The notes under the pieces: model-generated
Seen by the model: only the letters and a program-made list of their open reading frames with translations
Told to the model about the DNA's origin: nothing
The model's database searches: none
Part shown: positions 5,202 through 11,464 of the stretch, in pieces
Layout: every line of letters starts with the position of its first letter
Position numbering within the stretch: the stretch's first letter is position 1
Made by a program: the position numbers and the translations under genes
Source of the DNA: Alphaproteobacteria bacterium
GTDB lineage: Bacteria; Pseudomonadota; Alphaproteobacteria; Rhizobiales; Xanthobacteraceae
Assembly (NCBI GenBank): GCA_005884745.1
Contig: VAZU01000062.1
Coordinates: forward strand, 1 to 11,464
Reading direction: 5' to 3'
Length of the DNA stretch: 11,464 bases

Positions 5202-7766
5202 TCAGCTCGCCATGGTCTCCTTGACGGCGGCGACCAGCTGCTTGAGCGTGAACGGCTTCGCCAGGAAGGCGAACTGGCCGCGGTCCGGCAGACTCTCGAA
5301 CGCATCCTCGGCGTAGCCGGAAACGAAGATCATCTTGAGACCGGGGTTGCGCTTGCGCATCTCCCCGAGCAACGTCGGCCCGTCCATCTCCGGCATGACC
5401 ACGTCGGACACGACGAGATCGATGTCCCCTGCCCGCTCCTCCAGCACCTTCATGGCCTCGACCCCGTTGCCGGCCTCGAGCACGGTGTAGCCGCGCGAGG
5501 TGAGGCCGCGGGCGTTGAGCGCCCGCAGTCCCTCTTCGTCCTCGACCAGCAGGATGGTGCCGTGGCCGGTGAGATCCGCGGGCGCCTTGGTCGCCTCGCC
5601 GGCGAACACCGGCTTGCCCGCATCGGCCGCGGCCGGCTCCTCGGCGCGCGGAACATGGCGCGGCAGGAAAATGCGGAACACCGTGCCGCGGCCAACCTCG
5701 GATTGCGGGAAGATGAATCCGCCGGTCTGCTTGACGATGCCGTAGACGGTGGAAAGGCCGAGCCCGGTGCCTTTGCCGACCTCCTTGGTCGAGAAGAACG
5801 GTTCGAAGATCTTGTCGATATGTTCCGGCGCGATGCCGTGCCCGGTGTCGCCGACCTCGATCAGCACATAATCGCCCGGGGTAATCGGCTTGTAGGCCAG
5901 GCCCGCGCATTCCGCCTCGCCGAGATTTCGCGTCCTGATCTCGAGCTTGCCGCCGTCGGGCATCGCGTCCCTGGCATTGACCGCGAGATTGACGATCACC
6001 TGCTCGAATTGGGAAAGATCGGTGCGGACCGACCACAGGTCGCGCCCGTGCACGACCTCGAGCGTGACCTTCTCGCCGATCAGGCGCCGCAGCAGCATGG
6101 TCAGGTCGGAGAGCACCTCGCCGAGATCGAGCACCTGCGGGCGCAATGTCTGCCGCCGCGAGAACGCCAGCAATTGCCGCACCAGGCTCGCCGCCCGGTT
6201 GGCGTTCTGCTTGATCTGCATGATGTCCTGGAACGACGGATCGGTCGGCCTGTGGGCGTTGAGCAGGAAATCGGTCGCCATCATGATGGCGGAGAGCACG
6301 TTGTTGAAATCGTGGGCGATGCCGCCGGCGAGCTGACCGACCACTTCCATCTTTTGCGATTGGGTGAACTGGGCTTCGAGCGCGCGCTGCTCGGTGGTCT
6401 CGACCGCATAGACGATCGCCGCCTCGCCGTCGCGCTCGTTCTTCTCGACCGCCGACACGTAGAAGCGCGCCGAGCGGTTGGCGTCGCGCGCCAGCGCCGC
6501 ATCGATCGGCGCGATCTCGCCCTGACCCTCCGCGGCGCGGCCGATCGCGGCGGCGAGCCCCGCCCGGTCGCGCTCGACGACGACCGCGAGGATGGACCGC
6601 CCCTCCGCCGGCGCCGGTTCGCCCTTGCCGATGCTGTGGTGGAGACGCGCGAACGGTGCATTGGCGCGGGCGATCCGGCCCTCCCGGTCGACGGTGGCGA
6701 TCGCCATCGGCGCGTTGTGAAAGAACCGCACGAAGCGCACTTCGGCGGCGCGTTGCGGATCGCCGCCCTCCTCGCGCGCCCGATTGAGCACGAGAGTACG
6801 GGATGCTCCCGGCGTGCCGTCGGCGGCGAATGCCACCTTGTGGAGCAGGCGTGCCGGCAGCGTGCGCCCGCTGCGGGTCTTGAGATCGAGATCGAGCACT
6901 TCGGTTTTGACTTCCCCGGGCGCCGCCGCGAGCGTGGTGAGGAGCGCCGCGCCCTCGCCCGCGACGATGTCGGTCAGCTTGAGCCCGCCGGAGCCGATCT
7001 GCGCAAGATCATGGTCGAGCCAATTCGCCAGCGTCGCGTTGAGATAGCCGACGTCGCCCGCGGCATCGACGGAGAAGAAGCCGGCCGGCGCGTGATCGAG
7101 ATAATCGATCGCGTGCTGCAGCTCCTGGAACACGTTCTCCTGGCGCTCGCGGTCGCGCGTGACATCGGCCACGCTCCACACCGTCGAGCGCGCGGCGCTA
7201 CCCGTCGCGCCGAGCGGGCGCACCCGGAAGCGCAGCCAGCGCGGCGGCGGCCCGGCCAGCCGCACTTCCTCCTGCAGCTGCCGGCCTTCGCGGGCGGCCT
7301 TGGCCAGCCGATAGACCGCCTCGGAGAGATCCGGGTCGCCGATGAAGACGCGCTCGACCGGCCGTGCATCCTGGGCGGTGGCAGCCCCGACCAGCGTCAG
7401 ATAGGCGGCATTGGCATAGAGCACGCGGCCGCCGGCATCGGTGACCACGATGGCGTCGGGAGCACCGTCCGCGGACGCGGACGCAAACGCGTTGCCGGCA
7501 TCCTTGCCCGGAAGACGCAGGATCCCGGCGGCGCCGGCGAACAGGGAAAACACCCCGGTCACGGCGAGCGCCGACAGGAATGCCAGGATATAGGGCTGCG
7601 CGTTATTGCGTCCGATCAGCAGAAACGCCACTGCGGCCCCGATCAGGCCCAATGCGACGAGCAGCACCATGCCGACGCTGCCGGCCCGCTCGGCGCGCTC
7701 CGCAAGCTTTGGGGTTTCGCTCAGGTCCTGGGTCGCCATGCCGATTCGGGCGTCAGATTGACGCAT
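5202..7766 (-). CDS. cckA: Cell-cycle hybrid sensor histidine kinase CckA
   Basis: An 854-residue hybrid kinase. Two membrane helices (about 31-51 and 55-80) are followed by PAS-type regions near 97-205, 215-330 and 343-460, the first with APDAIVVTDAGGRVLYAN. The histidine phosphotransfer helix has GGIAHDFNN with H485. The ATP-binding domain shows NLAVNARDAM (N box, 593-602), DTGHGI (G1, 640-645), FEPFFSTK and GKGTGLGL (664-671). A receiver domain (about 737-852) carries the acidic pair E742/D743, phospho-acceptor D788 in SDVVMPEMDG, S816 and K837. In Caulobacter and relatives CckA passes phosphate through ChpT to CtrA and CpdR to time replication, division and motility, and can reverse as a phosphatase; those partners are not in this window. 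The start is ATG at 7764-7766 or ATG at 7737-7739; neither has a clear ribosome site. It is divergent from the fliO-like gene. Confidence 0.94.
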   Translation of the reverse strand: MRQSDARIGMATQDLSETPKLAERAERAGSVGMVLLVALGLIGAAVAFLLIGRNNAQPYILAFLSALAVTGVFSLFAGAAGILRLPGKDAGNAFASASADGAPDAIVVTDAGGRVLYANAAYLTLVGAATAQDARPVERVFIGDPDLSEAVYRLAKAAREGRQLQEEVRLAGPPPRWLRFRVRPLGATGSAARSTVWSVADVTRDRERQENVFQELQHAIDYLDHAPAGFFSVDAAGDVGYLNATLANWLDHDLAQIGSGGLKLTDIVAGEGAALLTTLAAAPGEVKTEVLDLDLKTRSGRTLPARLLHKVAFAADGTPGASRTLVLNRAREEGGDPQRAAEVRFVRFFHNAPMAIATVDREGRIARANAPFARLHHSIGKGEPAPAEGRSILAVVVERDRAGLAAAIGRAAEGQGEIAPIDAALARDANRSARFYVSAVEKNERDGEAAIVYAVETTEQRALEAQFTQSQKMEVVGQLAGGIAHDFNNVLSAIMMATDFLLNAHRPTDPSFQDIMQIKQNANRAASLVRQLLAFSRRQTLRPQVLDLGEVLSDLTMLLRRLIGEKVTLEVVHGRDLWSVRTDLSQFEQVIVNLAVNARDAMPDGGKLEIRTRNLGEAECAGLAYKPITPGDYVLIEVGDTGHGIAPEHIDKIFEPFFSTKEVGKGTGLGLSTVYGIVKQTGGFIFPQSEVGRGTVFRIFLPRHVPRAEEPAAADAGKPVFAGEATKAPADLTGHGTILLVEDEEGLRALNARGLTSRGYTVLEAGNGVEAMKVLEERAGDIDLVVSDVVMPEMDGPTLLGEMRKRNPGLKMIFVSGYAEDAFESLPDRGQFAFLAKPFTLKQLVAAVKETMAS

Positions 7767-7932
7767 AAGTACTATCCGCTACGGCCGCTGCAAGGGAATC
7801 ATGATGGCGGTGTATTTCCGGTGCCGCTCCGGTCAGGCGTCAACAGCTCGGCGCGGACGCCTGGACGGTCACGCGACTCCGCACCGACCTTTCGCCATCA
7901 ATCTGCCGCGAACCGTAAAAAGTGTGCTATTG

Positions 7933-7964
7933 GGGCCGTTTCCGGCTGGGGCACGGCCCTTTTT
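7933..7964 (+). terminator. Intrinsic terminator-like hairpin between cckA and the fliO-like gene
   Basis: On the plus strand, GGGCCGT (7933-7939) and ACGGCCC (7953-7959) make a seven-pair stem with a 13-base loop, followed at once by TTTTT (7960-7964). It sits inside the 296-base divergent region 7767-8062, where no coding gene ends upstream on this strand. It may terminate a short untranslated transcript or act in the leader of the fliO-like gene. The rest of the gap has no convincing coding frame. Confidence 0.5.
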
Positions 7965-8062
7965 CGATGGGCGGATGCCGCGCGAAGCGGTGGAATCGGT
8001 TCGGGCGTTCGGCATAGGCCGCCACCGGCTTGGCCCGCCGCAAGCGTAGCGAGGGAGCACCG

Positions 8063-9067
8063 ATGGGAACCCTGTTTGGCGAGCTGTCGACCGCCGTGCA
8101 ATTCTTCATCGCATTTCTGATCGTTCTGGCGTTGATCGTGCTGACGTTCTGGGCGATCCGCCGCTTCGGCGGGATCGGGCTCGGGGCGGGCGCCGCGCGC
8201 GGGCGGCAACCTCGGCTGGCGGTGATCGACGCGGCCGCGGTCGACGGCCGTCGCCGGCTCGTTCTGATTCGCCGCGACAACGTGGAGCATTTGTTGATGA
8301 TCGGCGGTCCGAGCGACATCGTCGTCGAGCAGAACATCGTTCGCGCCGTGCCGGTGGCCTCGCTCCGGGAGGCGCCGGCGCCGCGCGCGCCCGGGCTGGC
8401 CGAAGTCACGGCCCGCACCGCGGAGCCGGCTGCGGCGCCCCGCGAGATATCCGGCCGTGCGGCCGCGGAGGCGGGCCGAACCGAACCCGCCATGCCGCGC
8501 GGGGGCGAATTGCCGTCATTGCGGCCGGAAGGACCTCCTCGTCCGGAAGCGATGGCAAAACCGGAGCCTGCGCCGCAGACGCCCCGCGTCGCGGAGCCTG
8601 TGGTCCGGCCGCCGGCTCCGGCCCAATCGCACGGCCGCACGCCGGAAATGCCGGTGCGGCCAGCCCCACCGTTGACCCCGGCACCGAAACCCGCGCCCGA
8701 ACCGACGATCTCGGCCCACGCGCGACCGGCGCCGCCCGCGAGCGATGCCGAGCTCACCGATATGGCGCAGCGCCTCGAAGCAGCATTGCGGCGGCCGGGC
8801 GCGCCGGGCCAAGCTCGAATCGAGCCCGGCTTCCCGAAGCCCGCGTCCGTGCCGGAAACGGGACCGCGGCCCTCCCCGGTTCCTTTCGGCGCCTCACCGA
8901 TCGGCCGCGAGGCCGCAAAGCCGCCGGCGGCAAAGCCGGAATCTCCTCGCCCGGCGCCGTCCGGAGCCGCGCATCCCGGGCTGCCGGAGGCAAAGCCCAA
9001 ATCCGTGCTCGACAGCCTGGAGCAGGAGATGGCCAGCCTCCTCGGCCGCCCGGCCGGCAAGGAGTGA
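8063..9067 (+). CDS. FliO-like flagellar biosynthesis protein with long Pro/Ala-rich tail
   Basis: A 334-residue protein. The ATG at 8063 is chosen because GAGGGAG (8051-8057) lies five bases upstream; an in-frame TTG at 8030 has no such site. One membrane helix (about 12-31, VQFFIAFLIVLALIVLTFW) is followed by a short cytoplasmic domain with QPRLAVIDAAAVDGRRRLVLIRRDNVEHLLMIGGPSDIVVE (49-89), the small FliO fold found in alphaproteobacterial proteins of this name. Residues 100-300 are low-complexity, rich in Pro, Ala, Arg and Glu. Two possible amphipathic helices follow: DAELTDMAQRLEAALRR near 230 and SVLDSLEQEMASLLGR at the end. FliO helps assemble the FliP/FliR core of the flagellar export gate; no other flagellar gene is in view. 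It is a divergent neighbour of cckA, which controls motility. The family call rests on the N-terminal third only. Confidence 0.72.
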   Translation: MGTLFGELSTAVQFFIAFLIVLALIVLTFWAIRRFGGIGLGAGAARGRQPRLAVIDAAAVDGRRRLVLIRRDNVEHLLMIGGPSDIVVEQNIVRAVPVASLREAPAPRAPGLAEVTARTAEPAAAPREISGRAAAEAGRTEPAMPRGGELPSLRPEGPPRPEAMAKPEPAPQTPRVAEPVVRPPAPAQSHGRTPEMPVRPAPPLTPAPKPAPEPTISAHARPAPPASDAELTDMAQRLEAALRRPGAPGQARIEPGFPKPASVPETGPRPSPVPFGASPIGREAAKPPAAKPESPRPAPSGAAHPGLPEAKPKSVLDSLEQEMASLLGRPAGKE

Positions 9068-9068
9068 T

Positions 9069-9155
9069 CGTCATGGCCGGGCTTGTCCCGGCCATCCACG
9101 TCTTCCTGGATGGCAATTCAGATCGTGGATGCCCGGCACGAGGCCGGGCATGACG
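9069..9155. repeat. Double palindromic intergenic repeat (REP/BIME-like)
   Basis: Two 32-base arms, 9069-9100 and 9124-9155, are inverted copies differing at five positions, with a 23-base spacer. Each arm is also a hairpin: GGCCGGG/CCCGGCC in the left arm and GCCCGGC/GCCGGGC in the right. Four of the five differences fall in those stems and are compensatory. It fills the gap between the convergent ends of the fliO-like gene (stop at 9067) and dksA (stop at 9162), where it could serve as a two-way transcript end. Units with CGTCATGGCCGGGCTTGTCC are, from memory, very common in Bradyrhizobium-type genomes. Confidence 0.8.
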
Positions 9156-9161
9156 GATCGC

Positions 9162-9578
9162 TCAATCGTCGCGGTAGACGCGCTCGCGCCGCTCGTGGCG
9201 CTCCTGGGCCTCGATCGACAAGGTCGCGATCGGCCGCGCCTCCAGGCGCCGCAGCGAGATCGGCTCGCCGGTCTCTTCGCAAAACCCGTAGGTCCCGTCC
9301 TCGATGCGCTGCAGCGCAGCATCGATCTTGGCGATCAGCTTGCGCTGCCGATCGCGGGCTCTGAGCTCGATCGCCCGCTCCGTCTCCGAAGAGGCGCGGT
9401 CGGCGAGGTCCGGATGATTCTGATTTTCGTCCTGCAAGTGCTGGAGGGTTTCCTGCGCCTCCCGCAGGATGTCCTCCCGCCACGCCAGCAGCTTGTTGCG
9501 GAAATAATCGCGCTGCCGCTCGTTCATGAAGGGCTCCCGATCGGTTGGGCGATAATGATTTTGCTTCTCCCTGGGCAT
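9162..9578 (-). CDS. dksA: DksA/TraR family RNA polymerase-binding protein
   Basis: A 138-residue protein that binds the RNA polymerase secondary channel and, with ppGpp, adjusts transcription of rRNA and amino-acid genes. The coiled-coil is residues 16-93, with the tip motif D57-L-A-D60-R-A62 matching the DxxDxA needed for activity. Next come ELRARDRQRKLIAKIDAALQRI and the C-terminal globular region YGFCEETGEPISLRRLEARPIATLSIEAQERHERRE. Of the four zinc cysteines of E. coli DksA only C100 remains; the others are T103, S121 and A124, so a zinc-free finger is expected, as in other alphaproteobacterial DksA proteins. The ATG at 9576-9578 has AAGGAG (9589-9594 on the plus strand) ten bases upstream; an out-of-frame ATG lies between them. 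The longer open frame to 9842 has no family similarity and would start upstream of the promoter. Confidence 0.93.
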   Translation of the reverse strand: MPREKQNHYRPTDREPFMNERQRDYFRNKLLAWREDILREAQETLQHLQDENQNHPDLADRASSETERAIELRARDRQRKLIAKIDAALQRIEDGTYGFCEETGEPISLRRLEARPIATLSIEAQERHERRERVYRDD

Positions 9579-9632
9579 CCCATCGCGACTCCTTGCACCG
9601 AACCTGCGCGAGTCTCCTCCCCGCGGCGGACG

Positions 9633-9662
9633 CTTATAATCAGCAAGCGAGCGCCCTGACAA
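9633..9662 (-). promoter_or_regulatory. Sigma-70-type promoter of dksA
   Basis: On the minus strand TTGTCA (-35, plus-strand 9657-9662) and TATAAG (-10, 9633-9638) are separated by 18 bases; TG upstream of the -10 (TGATTATAAG) adds an extended element. Transcription would start near 9626, giving a leader of roughly 48 bases that includes the AAGGAG ribosome site. This is the best promoter match I see in the window. Confidence 0.6.
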
Positions 9663-9829
9663 CTGCCCAGGTGAGGAAAAAACGCTTGCAACGCCAGCGA
9701 CTCGCGCTGCACCGCAGTGGGCGCTCGGCGCGAGCCCCGCCGCGGCCCGCCCTACCGGGAAACGACCCGGGGCAACCGGGCCGGCACCCCATACCGGCGG
9801 CTCGGCTTGCGGGCGGGAACGCCGGCCCT

Positions 9830-9901
9830 GTAGGGTTGGCAAAAAGCGGCATTGCGCAGATCAAAGATCGACGCTGGAGCGCCGCTTTTGGCCCACCCCA
9901 C
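9830..9901. repeat. Imperfect inverted repeat, possible non-autonomous element
   Basis: A 22-base left arm (9830-9851, beginning GTAGGGTTGGCAAAAAGCGG) and right arm (9880-9901, ending TTTTGGCCCACCCCAC) match at 18 of 22 positions when one is inverted, around a 28-base spacer. Arms of the GTAGGGTGGGCAAAG type are, from memory, dispersed in Bradyrhizobium relatives. It sits 37 bases ahead of the ATPase start, so its hairpin may lie in that gene's leader. No target-site duplication is evident. Confidence 0.5.
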
Positions 9902-9938
9902 GGCTGAGCTTTTCTGCGCGCGGCGTAACGAGGAAAAA

Positions 9939-10784
<846 letters not shown>

Positions 10785-10818
10785 GCCGTTCGGATCGGCC
10801 GCAATCCACCGCACGGCC

Positions 10819-11464
10819 ATGCGCTGGCTCGACAATCTCATTCCGCTGCATGCCCGGCTGAACGAACGCCAGCTCGCCGGCTGGACGCCGTCCGCAATTG
10901 CCGAGCAAGGGCTCGGGTGCCGGCTGCTCGCCGACGTGCCGATCCCGATGCCGGACGGCGTCAAGCTCGCGGCCGACGTCTACATGCCGGCGCGCGCGGG
11001 GCGCTATCCGGTGATCCTGCAGTTCGCCGCGTATAATCTCGACCTGCACACCGCCGGCGTTCCCAACGGCACCAACGAGATCGGCTCCCCGCCGATCGCG
11101 ACCGACCGCGGCTATGTGCAGGCGATCGTGACGGCGCGCGGGGTGGGCCGTTCGCAAGGCCGGCTGCAGCCCTGGCTGTGCGAGCGGGAGATCGACGATC
11201 ATTTCGCCTGCATCGCCTGGGCGGCGAAGCAGCCTTGGTCGAACGGCGACGTGTGCCTGTTCGGCACGTCGTATTACGGCATGAACCAGCCCGCCGTCGC
11301 GGCGCGCCGCCCGCCGGCGCTCCGGGCCTTCTTCGCCAACGCGATCTGCACCGATTATCGCCGCCAACTGTTCCGCTACGGCGGCGTATTCAACGCCGAT
11401 TTTCTTTCGCTCTGGCTCGGCGCGAATTTCACGCCCGGGGCCATGCGCCGAAAAGTCCCCCCGA
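10819..11464 (+). CDS. CocE/NonD (X-Pro dipeptidyl-peptidase S15) family hydrolase, 5' part
   Basis: 215 codons are visible and the frame is still open at the window end. After a variable N-terminus (1-38), DVPIPMPDGVKLAADVYMP (39-57) is the family's entry strand. RYPVILQFAAYN follows, then the TARGVGRSQG turn (106-114), DDHFACIAWAAKQPWSNGDV, and the nucleophile elbow FGTSYYG with S151 (GxSYxG). These are the alpha/beta-hydrolase marks of the cocaine-esterase/X-Pro peptidase group, which cleave esters, amides or acyl-peptides; the substrate is unknown. The catalytic Asp and His and the jelly-roll C-domain would lie beyond the window. The ATG at 10819 is the first in-frame start after the ATPase stop; its ribosome site is weak, suggesting coupling to the gene upstream. 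There is no signal peptide, so it is probably cytoplasmic. Confidence 0.88.
   Translation, partial: MRWLDNLIPLHARLNERQLAGWTPSAIAEQGLGCRLLADVPIPMPDGVKLAADVYMPARAGRYPVILQFAAYNLDLHTAGVPNGTNEIGSPPIATDRGYVQAIVTARGVGRSQGRLQPWLCEREIDDHFACIAWAAKQPWSNGDVCLFGTSYYGMNQPAVAARRPPALRAFFANAICTDYRRQLFRYGGVFNADFLSLWLGANFTPGAMRRKVPP

Larger units (their letters stand above)
9579..9938. other. Divergent intergenic region between dksA and the MoxR-type ATPase gene
   Basis: 360 bases. It holds the dksA leader and promoter (to 9662), a very GC-rich stretch with repeated CCGG-type steps (about 9715-9829), and an imperfect inverted repeat (9830-9901). The last 37 bases carry the ribosome site for the ATPase. No coding frame here has family motifs, and no clear promoter for the ATPase gene is visible. 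Confidence 0.6.

Noticed and set aside
5187..5210. GCGAGC/GCTCGC inverted repeat at the end of cckA as a terminator
   Set aside because: The arms overlap the cckA stop codon, the stem is only six pairs, and no T-run follows on the minus strand.
7801..8049. An 82-codon plus-strand frame between cckA and the fliO-like gene
   Set aside because: No ribosome site, no recognisable motif, and it spans the terminator-like hairpin.
5562..8120. An 852-codon open frame on the plus strand opposite cckA
   Set aside because: It is antisense to a full-length, motif-complete cckA, has an Arg/Ala/Gly/His-rich composition and no family motif. Long antisense frames are expected from high GC at third codon positions.
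9579..9842. Longer dksA frame starting at 9842
   Set aside because: The extra 88 residues look like translated GC-rich spacer and lie upstream of the dksA promoter at 9633-9662.

Overview
The window is high-GC chromosomal DNA from an alphaproteobacterium, most likely Hyphomicrobiales of the Bradyrhizobium/Rhodopseudomonas/Pseudolabrys type. Three things point there: a full-length CckA cell-cycle hybrid kinase, the alphaproteobacterial form of DksA with a degenerate zinc finger, and an ABC_sub_bind-type binding protein. Palindromic intergenic repeats of a style I associate with Bradyrhizobium relatives agree. This placement comes from recognising families, not from a search.

Layout. 1-564 (+) is the 3' part of an ABC transporter substrate-binding protein, followed by an exported NHL-type beta-propeller protein (618-1724, +). 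Next come three genes on the minus strand: two small single-span membrane proteins with cysteine pairs (1902-2105 and 2217-2531) and a DoxX family membrane protein (2794-3252). A good CRP-type palindrome lies at 2606-2621. A mostly empty stretch (3253-3616) leads to a DoxX C-terminal remnant (3617-3760). The remnant sits directly behind, and in frame with, the stop codon of an Nramp-family metal transporter (3761-5014, -). The transporter has a perfect Irr-box-like palindrome upstream (5136-5150).

5202-7766 (-) is cckA, divergent from a FliO-like gene (8063-9067, +); an intrinsic terminator-like hairpin lies between them. A double palindromic repeat (9069-9155) separates the fliO-like gene from convergent dksA (9162-9578, -), which has a recognisable sigma-70-type promoter. 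After a 360-base spacer holding another imperfect inverted repeat, a MoxR-type AAA+ ATPase (9939-10784, +) is followed 34 bases later by a CocE/NonD-type hydrolase (10819 onward) that runs off the window end.

How it fits together. CckA (cell-cycle and motility control), the FliO-like protein (flagellar export) and DksA (RNA polymerase control) form a regulatory and motility core. The left half is a mix of transport and envelope genes with signs of rearrangement. I see no defence system, phage, insertion sequence, CRISPR array, rRNA or tRNA. I found no clear case for a wholly new system. The best leads are regulatory palindromes, a gene-remnant junction, an atypical Nramp metal site, and a repeat with compensatory base changes.
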